Below, in pieces: positions 8,075 to 18,714 of a stretch of DNA of 64,000 nt (position 1 is its first letter; each line of letters begins with the position of its first letter). A model generated the notes under the pieces. It was given only the letters and a program-made list of their open reading frames with translations. It searched no databases and was not told the DNA's origin. The position numbers and the translations under genes are program-made. The stretch is from Bacteroidota bacterium (GTDB lineage: Bacteria; Bacteroidota; Bacteroidia; Bacteroidales; UBA10428): NCBI GenBank assembly GCA_016699695.1, contig CP065006.1, positions 2,232,001 to 2,296,000 of the forward strand, given 5' to 3'.

Positions 8075-11000
8075 ATGAGTGCCACCGAGAATAAAAAATT
8101 GCTTTTCACATTCCTGAGTCTTTTTTTTGCATTGTTCATGCTCCTTTTTCCACGGGTTATTTTTTGCCAGGTGCCTACTTATTATCTAAATCCTGAAAAG
8201 TCACTGGTTCAATACAATACGCAAAGTTGGACCACCAACGAAGGGCTTCCAACCAATTCTTTATTAAGTATTTTTCAAAGCTCTGATGGTTTTTTATGGA
8301 TTGGGAGTTACGATGGGCTTATCCGTTTCGATGGCCATGAGTTTAAGGTGTTTAATAAGCGTAATACCCAAATTTTCACAAGTAATACCATTCGGGGTAT
8401 TGCAGAAGATAGCAAAGGTACCCTCTGGATGACAACCCAGGGAAATGGATTGATGTCATACAAGGAGGGAGTTTTTACACGTTTTGGTGATGACAATGGC
8501 ATCAGCCATTTTTACCAGGGTATTTTTATTGATAGCCTCGACCGGGTATGGGCTGCAACCCCGAATAAAGGTTGGTTTTATTTCGAAAATGGCAAGTTTC
8601 ATTTTCTTACTCATACCTCGTCATTGTTGAATAGCGAGGTAAGGACCATTGCACAAACTCCCGACGGCAGTATTTGGTTTGGAACCTTTGGCAATGGACT
8701 CTATCGATACCAAAATAAGATATTCACCCAGTATACCAAGGCTGATGGCTTAATCAGTGATTGGATTTATTCGCTATACTCCGATTCGAAAGGTACCCTC
8801 TGGATAGGCCAGGTAAACGGTCTGTCTGTATTCGATGGAAAAAAGTTTATACATTATAACCAGCTCAGTGGAAACACTGTGAATGATATTTTCGAAGACC
8901 GATACCACAACTATTGGATTGCCAGCAATCAGGGACTCTTCAGACTTAAAAGTGATACCGGCTTACTCGAAGAACTGACAACCCAGAGCGGGTTACCCAA
9001 CGATTTTATCAACGATTTTTTAATCGACCAGGAGGGAAATGCCTGGATGGCTTATTACAAGGGAGGATTGGCAGAACTTAAAGATGGAAAGTTTCTGAAC
9101 TATACCATGGATGGCGGGCTTAGCGGCAAAGTAGTGAATGCCATTTGCGAACTGGAACCCGGAAAATTTCTTACTGCCTTCGACAATGGTGAGTTTAACA
9201 TTATTCGGGACAATAAAATATTACCTCACCGGTTTAAAACAGACCTGTCCGATCAGCGCATTCGGCATATTATGCTCGATACCCATAAAAACCTATGGAT
9301 AAGTACCTATTCGGGTATATTGAAAATAACACCTTCCGGGCAGGAGACCTGGATGAACGAAAAAACAGGATTTCCCGAATCGCGTATTCGCCTCACTTTT
9401 GAGGACTCCAAGGGTAATATCTGGGTTGGCACTCGCAACAACGGCTTGATTAAAATTAACAACGATAAAACCTATACCCGTTTAAGTGCCAGCAATGGGC
9501 TCACTGCCAACCTAATTATGTCCATCGATGAAGATAAGGAAGGGAACATACTGGTAGGCACAAGCGAAGGAGAAGGTGGGTTTAATATCATTGCAGACGA
9601 CAAGGTAGTGAAGACCTTTTCCAGCAAAGATGGAATTGCCAGCAATGTTGTTTTTAATACTTATGTCGACCAGGAAGGTGTCATCTGGGTGGCTGCCCTT
9701 GGAGGTTTGGTTTGTATTCGCGACAATAAGGTAATCAGTATCACTGTAAAGGAAGGCCTATTGGCCGATTCGCCTTTTGATGTGGTAGAAGATGGTCATG
9801 GATACCTGTGGTTACCCTGCAACAAAGGAATAATGAGGGTTCGGAAGCAAGAAGTGTTTGACCTTACTGAAGGCAAAATCAATCAAGTGGCCTGCCGATT
9901 ATTCGACAAACATGATGGTATGGCCGACTCAGAATGTAACCCCACAAGCAAATCCTTAAAGGCTGCCGATGGAAGCCTGCTGTTTCCAACCCTAAATGGA
10001 CTAGCCCAGATTTATCCATCACTCATTCCCCGTAACAATTACAAACCTCCGGTTCATTTGCTCGAACTATTGGTCGATAACCAGTCTGTACCGCTAACAA
10101 GTCAGCATGTGTTTTTACCAGGGAAGAAGCGGTTTACCTTCTTTTATACTGCAATAAGCCTTTACGAACCTCGTAGGGTTCAATTTAAATACATGTTAGA
10201 AGGGTTCGACGACAATTGGGTCGAAGCCAACGGCAGCCGCTCTATTTCGTACACCAACCTTACCCATGGAAACTATACTTTTAGGGTTATCGCCTGCAAC
10301 AACGATGGGGTTTGGAATACCGATGGGGCTAACTATTCGTTCAGCATTAAGCCCCGTTTTGTCGATACCTTTTGGTTTTATTTATTGGTTTTTTTAGGCA
10401 TTGCAGGCATTGTTTACCTATTCTATCACATACGTATTCGACAGCTTAAGCGCAAGCAGGAAGAGCTTGAACGGATTATTGATAAAAGAACGCATGAAAT
10501 ACGTGAGAAAAACAACACCCTTGAAGAGAAAAATGCTGAAATCGAGGCGCAGGCTGAATTTCTTCAGGCACAAAAACACGAACTAAATATTCTTAACGCC
10601 TCGAAAGATAAAATGTTTTCGATTATTGCCCACGACCTGCGCGGTCCCTTAGGCAATTTCCGCACTATGCTCGAAATTATGGTCAATGCGCCCGAAGAGT
10701 TCAATGCAGAAGAGCAAAAACGTATGCTACTCTTATTGTCTGATAATGCAAAAACTACCTATGAATTGCTCGAGAACCTGCTCAATTGGTCTAGCAGTCA
10801 GAGAGGAGTAATTACTTATGAACCTAAAATAGTCGATGCTAAACCAATTATTCTCGATATCCTAGGTTTCGTTCAACCCATGGCCAGTAACAAGCAAATT
10901 ACCATTGAAGCAAATATGCCAGAAGAGCTTGAGCTTTATGCCGACGAAAACATGCTTCGGGCTATTCTGCGCAATCTTTTAGGCAATGCCATCAAGTTTA

Positions 11001-11287
11001 CACGCATTCAGGGCCGGATCGAACTCAATTGCGAGCGCGAGGGTAATTTTATCCGATTTGGCGTGAAGGACAATGGGGTAGGAATTAAACCTGAAATAAA
11101 AGATAAGCTTTTTAACCATCTCGAGCAAACGGTACGCCTGGGCACCGCCGAAGAGAAGGGAAGTGGACTGGGTCTCCTGCTTTGCAAAGAATTTATTGAG
11201 AAGCATGGAGGTCAAATATGGCTCGAAAGCAAATTAGGTTATGGAAGTACCTTCTTTTTTACCATCCCCGTATCAAAGTTCAAGTAA
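8075..11287 (+). CDS. Periplasmic-propeller sensor histidine kinase
   Basis: Membrane sensor kinase of the Bacteroidota family with two-component-regulator propeller repeats. After a signal/anchor segment, repeated blades of the type DSKGTLWIG run from about residue 40 to 660, followed by a Y_Y_Y domain, one transmembrane helix near 765-787, a coiled coil, a HisKA domain with H853 in IIAHDLRGP and a HATPase domain with NLLGNAIKFT, DNGVGI and GSGLGLLL. Unlike many hybrid systems of this type there is no receiver or AraC output domain, so a separate regulator is expected; none is adjacent. Ligands of such propellers are often glycans, but nothing nearby indicates one. guaD follows after 20 bases. 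Confidence 0.9.
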   Translation: MSATENKKLLFTFLSLFFALFMLLFPRVIFCQVPTYYLNPEKSLVQYNTQSWTTNEGLPTNSLLSIFQSSDGFLWIGSYDGLIRFDGHEFKVFNKRNTQIFTSNTIRGIAEDSKGTLWMTTQGNGLMSYKEGVFTRFGDDNGISHFYQGIFIDSLDRVWAATPNKGWFYFENGKFHFLTHTSSLLNSEVRTIAQTPDGSIWFGTFGNGLYRYQNKIFTQYTKADGLISDWIYSLYSDSKGTLWIGQVNGLSVFDGKKFIHYNQLSGNTVNDIFEDRYHNYWIASNQGLFRLKSDTGLLEELTTQSGLPNDFINDFLIDQEGNAWMAYYKGGLAELKDGKFLNYTMDGGLSGKVVNAICELEPGKFLTAFDNGEFNIIRDNKILPHRFKTDLSDQRIRHIMLDTHKNLWISTYSGILKITPSGQETWMNEKTGFPESRIRLTFEDSKGNIWVGTRNNGLIKINNDKTYTRLSASNGLTANLIMSIDEDKEGNILVGTSEGEGGFNIIADDKVVKTFSSKDGIASNVVFNTYVDQEGVIWVAALGGLVCIRDNKVISITVKEGLLADSPFDVVEDGHGYLWLPCNKGIMRVRKQEVFDLTEGKINQVACRLFDKHDGMADSECNPTSKSLKAADGSLLFPTLNGLAQIYPSLIPRNNYKPPVHLLELLVDNQSVPLTSQHVFLPGKKRFTFFYTAISLYEPRRVQFKYMLEGFDDNWVEANGSRSISYTNLTHGNYTFRVIACNNDGVWNTDGANYSFSIKPRFVDTFWFYLLVFLGIAGIVYLFYHIRIRQLKRKQEELERIIDKRTHEIREKNNTLEEKNAEIEAQAEFLQAQKHELNILNASKDKMFSIIAHDLRGPLGNFRTMLEIMVNAPEEFNAEEQKRMLLLLSDNAKTTYELLENLLNWSSSQRGVITYEPKIVDAKPIILDILGFVQPMASNKQITIEANMPEELELYADENMLRAILRNLLGNAIKFTRIQGRIELNCEREGNFIRFGVKDNGVGIKPEIKDKLFNHLEQTVRLGTAEEKGSGLGLLLCKEFIEKHGGQIWLESKLGYGSTFFFTIPVSKFK

Positions 11288-11307
11288 TTTCCTTTTTGTA
11301 CGGTTCT

Positions 11308-12003
11308 ATGAGTCATAATTTCGAATTGAAAAAACCTGTGGAGTGTATCGGCGAATTTAAGCCGCCCCAGATTCAAATGCCTTTATCAGAAGGTATTAAT
11401 GTAACCGATAGCAGCCATCCTTCTGCACCAAACAATCTTTTTACATCGCTTTATTCTAAGATAGGAATCCAGGGCAATAAGTGGATGGACCTTGCCTGTA
11501 AGCTTGCCACTGAATCTGCAAAAACGGGCGGTGGACCTTTCGCAGCCATTTTGTTACAGGTCGATGATAGCACAAACAGGATTTTACGCTATTGGACAGG
11601 TAATAATCTTGTGACCCGCTCTTACGACCCTACCGCACATGCCGAAATCATTGCTATTCGCAGTGCTTGTGCCTCGCTGGGTGTATATAAACTCAACAAT
11701 ATTCAGGTTGAATCGAAGTTAAAGCAAGATTCTGCAAGTTCTCATTGCGAGTTGTACAGCAGCTGCGAGCCTTGCCCTATGTGCTATGGAGCTATAATCT
11801 GGGCGGGCATTTCGCATCTCTATTTTGCGGCCACTCGTTTCGATGCCGCAGCGCCTGGCATAGATTTTTCCGATGCCTTTATTTACCAGCAATTAGAAAT
11901 GCCTTATCAAAAACGAAGTATTGAAGTTTGTCAATGCCATAGTCAATATAAGCTGGATGCATTTGAGTGTTGGAAAAATTCGATGGATAAACAGCCATAT
12001 TAA
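11308..12003 (+). CDS. guaD: Guanine deaminase (cytidine deaminase fold)
   Basis: Zinc hydrolase that converts guanine to xanthine and ammonia. The zinc site is visible as DPTAHAE (H and catalytic E near 110) and SCEPCPMC (near 152-158). The following block AATRFDAAAPGIDFSDAFIY resembles the Bacillus GuaD C-terminal part more than tRNA adenosine deaminase. Compared with Bacillus GuaD it carries about 55 extra N-terminal residues of unknown role. The start chosen is the ATG at 11308; an upstream ATG at 11218 lies inside the kinase gene. A deaminase for another purine cannot be excluded. Confidence 0.8.
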   Translation: MSHNFELKKPVECIGEFKPPQIQMPLSEGINVTDSSHPSAPNNLFTSLYSKIGIQGNKWMDLACKLATESAKTGGGPFAAILLQVDDSTNRILRYWTGNNLVTRSYDPTAHAEIIAIRSACASLGVYKLNNIQVESKLKQDSASSHCELYSSCEPCPMCYGAIIWAGISHLYFAATRFDAAAPGIDFSDAFIYQQLEMPYQKRSIEVCQCHSQYKLDAFECWKNSMDKQPY

Positions 12004-12027
12004 AGGCCGGTTGTAATACAGTGCATA

Positions 12028-12064
12028 AAAAAAGCTGGCCCGATTTACCAGGCCAGCTTTTAAA
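12028..12064. terminator. Bidirectional intrinsic terminator
   Basis: AAAAGCTGGCC and GGCCAGCTTTT form an 11-bp stem around a 10-base loop, flanked by A and T runs on both sides. It lies between the convergent guaD and lipoprotein genes and can serve both strands. Confidence 0.85.
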
Positions 12065-12079
12065 AATTTTATCGAAAAA

Positions 12080-13936
12080 CTAGTAAGGTCCTTCCACAAG
12101 GGTAAACTCAGGATCGGGACCCGATTTGGTTACCTGGAATTTCATTTTGTACGTTCCGGCAATGCCGCTGTAGGTAGCGAATGTTACGATCACATGCTGA
12201 TCGATACCTGCTTCCTGCTCAGTAATATCGGGGTAACGTGCCGGGAGTAACACTGTTCCGATTGCAAATTCAACAGCTTTCTCCCACGTCGCAAAATCGG
12301 CACTTTCGAATTTTCCATTACGAATATCGAAGTTCTTACGATAAGCAGATGCACCTGTGTAAAACTCAGCTGTACCAAAATCGTCAATGTATCCGGCACC
12401 TTTGTTTTCTTTTACCCAGTCTACGATGAGCTGGAAGTCGGCCGAAACCATGGTGTGGTTAATGGTGGGGTCGAACACCCAGTTTCCGGTAGAGGCAACC
12501 AGAAACTGATCGGTTTTTGGCTCTACAAAATTATAGGTCGATACCCATTGACCACTTTTAAAGGTATAGTTATCGGCCAGTGCTGTGGTAGCTTTGTTCG
12601 CAGCATTATAGTAGTTATACACCACAGCCATTTCTGAACCTTCGCCGGCAAGTGGAAATTTGTCATAAAGCAGATTTGGGAGGTAAGCGTCAGGTTTGTC
12701 TGTGGCCGAGAAGTTGTTATACTTACCAGGCGAGCCCATGGCTTTATAGTCGGCATTGGTCACACAGTATACATCCGTAGATTTTGCCCAACCCTCAGTG
12801 GAGGAATAGGTGTAGAATTCCTTATAGCTTTGTGGGGCAGGTCCACTTACCGGCACTCCGGGGGCACTAATTTGAATGTTATTGATTTCCCATGTTCCAG
12901 CAGTGACAGCAGAAGAAAGATAGCGAAATGCTACATAAATTTTTTCGCCGGCATAGGCTTGTAAGTCGATACGGCCGGAAGAAATAAAGGTCCAGCTTTC
13001 GGTAAAGGGAACGCCTGGTATTGTCAGTTCTACCCATGTTCCTTGTGCAGCGGGACTGCTACTGCCATCGTAATCGGTTGAAACAAATACAGCAATATTG
13101 CCCCATTCGCCGCTATTAAAGTTAAGTGCATGGGTAAAATAGAGTGCTGGTTCACTTATTTCCGTTAAATCATACTCATCTGATACCAGCCAGTCTTCGT
13201 TGACATACCTTGTTGGATTGACATAACCAGTCATTTTAAGGCAACCTCCGCCATAAGAAGCCCATTCCCAAACCTGGTCACCACTCACGCTAAATGCTGT
13301 ATAGCCATTTAAACCGGCAGACTCTTCTTCAAAGGTTTGTTCAAACACAGGGCTATCACCTACTTTCGAAAAATCGATATCGGGATGCACGGTGGAATAA
13401 TCATAATTCACCAAAATCAGATCGCCATCTTCGGGTGCGGCTACCACCTTGTCGAGCACCTGTGGAATATATACCAAAGGGGAATAAGTGGGAGTATAAT
13501 ACTTCAGGAGGTCCACGATCGAATCGGAGCTTGAATAGTCTTCATCAATGAGTGCATAGCTTAGGGCCTCAGTGTATTTCTCAAATTCTTCAGGCATCTC
13601 ACCATTGTAATTGTAGGTAACCAATGCACTTGAAGTATAATTGAATCTGGGGTATTTCTGGGCCAAAAGGCCGGGAATATAAGTGGCTGCTGAGACGGTA
13701 TCGTTGAAGTGTTCGTGGGCGGCAATAAAGGCTGCTTTTGTGGAGTCCAATTTCGATACACCACCTTTTACAGCAAGCGCTGCAATCTGGTCGTAATCGG
13801 CACTTGAAAGGGTTAGGGTCTCCTTTCCTATATAATAGTTAGGCATCTCCTCAAGTTCCTTGTTGATGTCTTCCATAGGGTCGCAAGCTGTCATCATTAA
13901 CCCTATAATGCTTATATAATAAATTAATTTCTTCAT
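12080..13936 (-). CDS. Lipoprotein with choice-of-anchor-J-like domain, TonB receptor partner
   Basis: Outer-membrane or surface lipoprotein with signal peptide and lipobox MTAC (Cys18). Residues about 200-370 form a jelly-roll-like domain with FEQTFEEESAGLNGY, WLVSDEYDLTEIS, ALYFTHALNF and WEINNIQIS, the pattern of the choice-of-anchor-J / DUF5017 type domain found in Bacteroidota lipoproteins. The rest is not recognised. It begins 30 bases after the stop of the TonB-dependent receptor gene, so the two form a transport operon in the place where SusD would stand in glycan loci, although this is not a SusD homologue. The ligand is unknown. Confidence 0.72.
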   Translation of the reverse strand: MKKLIYYISIIGLMMTACDPMEDINKELEEMPNYYIGKETLTLSSADYDQIAALAVKGGVSKLDSTKAAFIAAHEHFNDTVSAATYIPGLLAQKYPRFNYTSSALVTYNYNGEMPEEFEKYTEALSYALIDEDYSSSDSIVDLLKYYTPTYSPLVYIPQVLDKVVAAPEDGDLILVNYDYSTVHPDIDFSKVGDSPVFEQTFEEESAGLNGYTAFSVSGDQVWEWASYGGGCLKMTGYVNPTRYVNEDWLVSDEYDLTEISEPALYFTHALNFNSGEWGNIAVFVSTDYDGSSSPAAQGTWVELTIPGVPFTESWTFISSGRIDLQAYAGEKIYVAFRYLSSAVTAGTWEINNIQISAPGVPVSGPAPQSYKEFYTYSSTEGWAKSTDVYCVTNADYKAMGSPGKYNNFSATDKPDAYLPNLLYDKFPLAGEGSEMAVVYNYYNAANKATTALADNYTFKSGQWVSTYNFVEPKTDQFLVASTGNWVFDPTINHTMVSADFQLIVDWVKENKGAGYIDDFGTAEFYTGASAYRKNFDIRNGKFESADFATWEKAVEFAIGTVLLPARYPDITEQEAGIDQHVIVTFATYSGIAGTYKMKFQVTKSGPDPEFTLVEGPY

Positions 13937-13966
13937 TTTAAATGCTTTTGTATGAGTGAGCGATAA

Positions 13967-16519
13967 TTAAAAATCAATTTTAAGGCTGACACGCCACGAA
14001 CGGCCCCATCCATAATATACTGTCGATGATTCCCAGGTACCTCCATCGTCGGCATCGGTAATGTGCTCGGTATCCAGCAGGTTGTTCATGTTGCCCACCA
14101 GGGTGGCATTGAGGTTACTGATTTTAAACTTGTAGCGGATATTGGCATCGAGTATGCCAAAACTGGGCACTTGCCATGCATCGGGGTTTTTTTCTCCCTC
14201 GGCAGGTTCTAAATTGCGGTTTTCAGGCTGAAAGTTGGCATACAAACGATCGTAATAGGTGTAATCTGCACCAAAAAACAGGCCGGTAAGTAATTCATAG
14301 TTCACCCCAATGGCAGCGGTAGTCTGCGCGGCATCGCCCACATGCACATCTTTTATGAAGACTGAAGCAGAATCCTTAAGTGTATTGTCTTCATTAAAGA
14401 AATAGACTTTTGGAAGGTCGTTCATCCATCGCCAGTCGCCAATTGATCCCATCAACGTAACATCGAGGTTGGAGATAGGTTTAAGTCGCATGTCGAGTTC
14501 AATGCCATTATGCAAGGCATTGATACCTTCAAGGTTAGCAAAGGTTGTTGTACCATCATTATTTTGTAAAGGATATACTCTTGCTTTGTCTTTCCAGGTG
14601 GTACTGTAAACATTGATGTTTCCATTGATCCAGCTATTGCGGAAACCATAACCTGCTTCCACTGAATATACTTTTTCGTTGGGGGCTTTAGTGTTGGCAT
14701 TGTTATTATTGTTGTAGAAAACAGATCTAAAATCGGGAGGGTTGGTAAAGTAGCCCAGATTCATAAACACGTTGTGGTTCACACTCAGGTTATAATTGGC
14801 GCCACCTTTAAAGCTATACCCTATAAAATTGTACCATTGGGTTGCTGCACCTTCGCCATCGTGCTCGAGCAGGAAATATTCCACACGCTTGTACGATTTT
14901 TGCGAGAGTGAAGCAGCAGCAAAGGCTGATAGATTGCCTAATACCACTTCGGCCTGGGCAAACCCACCGTACCAGCCAACAACTCCATCGTTGTTGTATT
15001 GAATTTTGTCACCTACAAAGGTTGTGTCGTTGGGGTTATTTACGTCTTTGTTTTCAATCCAATACTGGCCCCCTAAAAGATCAGTTATTTCCTGGTAATG
15101 TTTTCCTACATAGTAACGTAAATCGAGCCCTCCACTAAGGGTTAGAAAATCCATTTTGTATTTTACCTGGGGCAGAATGCCTGTCCAGAAGTGATTGTTG
15201 ACCGATGACCTAAGAATGGTTTCCGAACCCAGAGAGCCACGTTGGATATTTTCATCCACAATGCGGTCCACATCGGGTTGGTTCTCGACCAGGTAGTCAG
15301 TATCGTAGAATTTATTGGTTCCCAGATAACCTGTGCCGCCACCGGTTCCGGTTGAGACATAAGCTGCAGTTGAAACACTTAGCTGGCTGTTGATATCCCA
15401 GAAGTGGTTAAGCACTGCCATGGGTTTGTGGTAGTAGTTTTTACGAATATGGTAAACCTGTCCGTTTTTATAACCCCAGTCCTTGTTATAAGCTATGTTG
15501 TTAATCTGAGGATCCTTGTAAGTACCTATTGTCATTTTGGTGCTGCGCTGGCCGTGCCATTGTGGGGCACCTACTACTGAAAGAGAAAGACGGTGCTGGT
15601 CGTTTACGCGTTTCGATACGTTCAGAAAATACGAATACGATTCGAACTGAGTGCCATCTACCCAGCCATCGCCATTTGTGCGGGAAAGTGAGAAAGTGGT
15701 GGCCCAGTTGTTTTCGGTAAGACCGGATGACACGGTTACACCCATTTTATTGTAGTTGTTGTCGCCGGTACTTACAAATACATTCCCGCCTTTTTCGGCA
15801 TCGGTGGTTTTGGTAAGAATATTAATGGTGCCGCCAACCGAAGGTATAGCCACTTTGGCAGCTCCCAAACCACGTTGTACCTGCATGCTGCGGGTTACAT
15901 CCGACAAGCCTGCCCAGTTCGACCAGTATACCCAGTTGTTTTCCATATCGTTTACCGGCACACCGTTTATCATCACTGCCACGTAGCGGGCATTAAAACC
16001 CCTTATATTAATTCTCGAGTCGCCAAATGCACCACCTTGTTTGGTTGCATATACACCGGGAGTCGATTTCAGAATTTCAGGAAACTCCTGCGAACCTAGT
16101 TTGGCTTCGATCTGCTCTGGTTTAACGTTCGATACTGCTACCGGAGTGCGGCGGTCGATGGCAACGTCGGCAAATACCATTACCTCGGCAAGGCCCACTG
16201 CATCGCTTTCCATTTCAATAATTCCAAGGGTTATAGCTTGGCCTGTCAATTCGATGGGTTTTTCGATACTGGCCATCCCTACAGATGAAAACACCAGAGT
16301 TTGTTCGCCGCTGAGGCTGGTGCTTAGTTTAAAATTGCCGTTGAGCCCGGTAACGGTGCCCACCGTGGTGCCTTTTACATAGACATTGGCTCCGATTACC
16401 GTAGAGCCTGAGAGGTCCATCAGCGTTCCGCTGATTACTGTTTCTACCTGCGCTTTCAGGCCAGTGGCCATAAGCGAGAAGAAAACCAGAAATAAGATCA
16501 AGTGTTTTTTACTTTTCAT
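13967..16519 (-). CDS. TonB-dependent receptor with carboxypeptidase-like N-terminal domain
   Basis: 850-aa outer-membrane active transporter. A signal peptide ends near LKAQ; residues 25-110 form the carboxypeptidase-regulatory-like domain (TVIGANVYVKGTTVG), followed by a plug domain (STPGVYATKQGGAFGDSRIN, then INGVPVNDMEN) and a 22-strand barrel ending in ...VSLKIDF with the terminal Phe needed for barrel assembly. The downstream lipoprotein gene is its likely partner. Substrate is not evident. Expression probably starts in the 435-base AT-rich gap upstream. Confidence 0.9.
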   Translation of the reverse strand: MKSKKHLILFLVFFSLMATGLKAQVETVISGTLMDLSGSTVIGANVYVKGTTVGTVTGLNGNFKLSTSLSGEQTLVFSSVGMASIEKPIELTGQAITLGIIEMESDAVGLAEVMVFADVAIDRRTPVAVSNVKPEQIEAKLGSQEFPEILKSTPGVYATKQGGAFGDSRINIRGFNARYVAVMINGVPVNDMENNWVYWSNWAGLSDVTRSMQVQRGLGAAKVAIPSVGGTINILTKTTDAEKGGNVFVSTGDNNYNKMGVTVSSGLTENNWATTFSLSRTNGDGWVDGTQFESYSYFLNVSKRVNDQHRLSLSVVGAPQWHGQRSTKMTIGTYKDPQINNIAYNKDWGYKNGQVYHIRKNYYHKPMAVLNHFWDINSQLSVSTAAYVSTGTGGGTGYLGTNKFYDTDYLVENQPDVDRIVDENIQRGSLGSETILRSSVNNHFWTGILPQVKYKMDFLTLSGGLDLRYYVGKHYQEITDLLGGQYWIENKDVNNPNDTTFVGDKIQYNNDGVVGWYGGFAQAEVVLGNLSAFAAASLSQKSYKRVEYFLLEHDGEGAATQWYNFIGYSFKGGANYNLSVNHNVFMNLGYFTNPPDFRSVFYNNNNNANTKAPNEKVYSVEAGYGFRNSWINGNINVYSTTWKDKARVYPLQNNDGTTTFANLEGINALHNGIELDMRLKPISNLDVTLMGSIGDWRWMNDLPKVYFFNEDNTLKDSASVFIKDVHVGDAAQTTAAIGVNYELLTGLFFGADYTYYDRLYANFQPENRNLEPAEGEKNPDAWQVPSFGILDANIRYKFKISNLNATLVGNMNNLLDTEHITDADDGGTWESSTVYYGWGRSWRVSLKIDF

Positions 16520-16954
16520 GGTATTGTAATTGGGTTTTACATGCGAAAATAAGAACTTAAGTGTATTTGTTATCTATCTGTGGGGTTAATTATTCATTAA
16601 TAATCAGGCATTTAAAAACCGTATTATAAGATATATAATTTGTTTTTCAATCTGGCGCTAAAATAGTTTCTTGCCTGCTCATTGGAATATTCATTTGAGT
16701 TGCAAGGGTAATATTAATTTTTTTTAAAATACCGCTCTCATATTTAGCTTAAGATATTATGAATGAATAAAATAATAATTCATTTTGCATTAAAGTTATT
16801 TTTAAGTTAAGCCATCCTGAATTTGCGTTAAGCTTAAAATACTCAATAAATCAGTTAACTAGCGGAATTCATTTGATAATATTTGTGGAGCAATGTTAAA
16901 TTACTGAAAAAAGATATTGCTCTATAAGTCAAAAAGTAAGAATCCTTCGTGATA
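16520..16954. other. AT-rich intergenic region without a gene
   Basis: About 435 bases between two minus-strand genes. It holds the 5' region of the TonB receptor gene; a weak -7-like element (TATTTTCG on the minus strand, 16544-16551) is the only promoter-like signal. Several short TTAAGCTTAA-like dyads are present but no convincing hairpin, RNA gene or open frame. Confidence 0.5.
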
Positions 16955-18442
16955 TTATTTTATCTGGAGCAATATTTTATACAACATTTCTGCCGGAACA
17001 ATCTCGTTTAAATCGAAGCGATTGATATAATGCTGCTCAGACAGGCTTTTTTTAAAGAGAGTTTCCTGCTCTGCGATATCCGAAAATCTGAAGCCATTGA
17101 TGGCCAGGCTTGCAAGGCTGCGGAAAAGATTTTTCAGGCGCAACTCCTGCATATTTTTCAGGTTTCGGTAGTAATAGAGTTGCATGTTTTTTCCGATATA
17201 GTATACTTCAGTTAAACTCGACTTCCAACTAAGTAAAAGTCTTACTATAAGGTAATGAAGGTGAAAACCTTGTTTATCCTTAAAAAGTTTTTTACAATTT
17301 TCGTCTAGGGCAAGTACCAGGTTTTCGGCTAAAAATTCGGGCAAAAAAGTTTGAATGGCCTCATTGTTCTGGTTGGCGCTCAGAATCAGAAATAAATAGG
17401 CTTTTCTAAGGTGCCAGGCTGCTTTGGCTTCGGGATGAAAAAGCGTAAATTCATAGGTGCTGCTTACTTCGCGAATTATTTCTCCTGCTTCGAGATGGGC
17501 CAGTTGTTTTATTTTCAGACTAAAAAGCAGGGCTTGTACCTCAAAACGTCTGAATGATTTGTAATCGCTCTGCTCATAAGCTTGTTGCAAAAAAAGGTCT
17601 GCCTGGGAAAGGTCTCCTTTTGTAATAGATATGCCTGAATTGGCAAGTAGCATATTCAACCTCAAGGTTTTGTTGTCGAAAAAGGGATTCTTCTTCAGAA
17701 GACCTTCTTCTTGCTTAATCAAGGCCTCAATTTCCGAAAACTGGTTTTGGTGCAAAGCCCCTTTGATTTTGATTTGCAAAAGAACAAGCCTTAGGTTGGG
17801 TGCTGTTTTGTCATGTGCCCAATGTGCAATGGAGTTGGCGTATTCGTCTATTTTTAAGGCTATTTCAGACTGCAAGCCACAATGATGCACAAAGTATGCG
17901 TTCAGATAATTTAAAAAGCCTATGGCTCTCTGTTGCTCCTGATTAAGAATCTGAAACTGCTCATACTGCTTATTCCATCGTTCCACCTCATCCGGATAAC
18001 CTTTTAGCGAATTGATCTGACTAAAAAGCTTAGATGTTTCTGCCAGAATAGAAAATAATTGATGCAATTCGGCTCTGCGGTTTACCTGTAGAAGCATTTT
18101 TTCAGCAAAATGAAACACATTGTTGGCAAGCAGATTTTCTGCGAGAATAATTTTCTCGCGGCATTCGTCAATTTCTTTTTCTAACCTGGGCTGATGACGG
18201 CTGTGAAGGTCATTGAGCAGCTCTATAAGCTTGTCTTTCAGATTTCGCTTGAGCATCTGGTATTTTTTTCCCTTATCCAGTTTGCCATAAATGAGCATGC
18301 TGGCTGACTGGTCGGTGTTGACCATTCCTTCCATAATAGCCCTGAAAAGCATGCTTTTTTTTGAGTCGGTATGAGCCAACATGGCGAACAAGTCAGGTCG
18401 CTCCTTGTAGATAATATTTCCTAGTTCCTTGATCTGGTCCAT
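16955..18442 (-). CDS. Conserved helical (TPR-like) protein of unknown function
   Basis: 495-aa protein without signal peptide or membrane segment, almost entirely alpha-helical by composition, with repeated helix pairs resembling TPR-like solenoids (for example AIGFLNYLNAYFVHH and ADLFLQQAYEQSD). No catalytic motif is visible. It is flanked by the TonB locus and the lipid A/Kdo gene, on the same strand as both but with long gaps and a terminator at its upstream side, so it is probably transcribed alone. Function not recognised; a scaffold or protein-interaction role is only an inference from the fold type. Confidence 0.6.
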   Translation of the reverse strand: MDQIKELGNIIYKERPDLFAMLAHTDSKKSMLFRAIMEGMVNTDQSASMLIYGKLDKGKKYQMLKRNLKDKLIELLNDLHSRHQPRLEKEIDECREKIILAENLLANNVFHFAEKMLLQVNRRAELHQLFSILAETSKLFSQINSLKGYPDEVERWNKQYEQFQILNQEQQRAIGFLNYLNAYFVHHCGLQSEIALKIDEYANSIAHWAHDKTAPNLRLVLLQIKIKGALHQNQFSEIEALIKQEEGLLKKNPFFDNKTLRLNMLLANSGISITKGDLSQADLFLQQAYEQSDYKSFRRFEVQALLFSLKIKQLAHLEAGEIIREVSSTYEFTLFHPEAKAAWHLRKAYLFLILSANQNNEAIQTFLPEFLAENLVLALDENCKKLFKDKQGFHLHYLIVRLLLSWKSSLTEVYYIGKNMQLYYYRNLKNMQELRLKNLFRSLASLAINGFRFSDIAEQETLFKKSLSEQHYINRFDLNEIVPAEMLYKILLQIK

Positions 18443-18591
18443 GCCTTTCGATAGAATCCGAATATAGATTATTTAAGCAACTTTTTAAAATATTCTTCTA
18501 AAGTGCTTATCGCTGTAGTTTCAAATGAAAGACGGTTGGTGAAATAATCAACCCAAAAATCCTGTGCCAAACCTTCAACAAACCAGTACCT

Positions 18592-18616
18592 ACTAAAAAA
18601 GCCCTTAAAAGGGCTT
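18592..18616 (-). terminator. Intrinsic terminator after waaA
   Basis: On the minus strand AAGCCC-TTTTAA-GGGCTT folds into a hairpin (arms 18599-18604 and 18611-18616) followed by a T run. It ends the MATE-waaA transcript. Confidence 0.75.
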
Positions 18617-18714
18617 ATAAGTGTCGATACACTGTGTTCTATCGTGTCGCCGGCTGGCTGTAATTTTCACTAGTAAAGCTAATATTCCACAGGGTAATAA
18701 GGATTAAATAAGTA

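Noticed and set aside
8075..11287. Hybrid two-component system protein with AraC output
   Set aside because: The protein ends after the ATPase domain; there is no receiver or helix-turn-helix.
12080..16519. SusC/SusD polysaccharide locus
   Set aside because: The lipoprotein has no SusD features and no glycoside hydrolase or regulator is linked.
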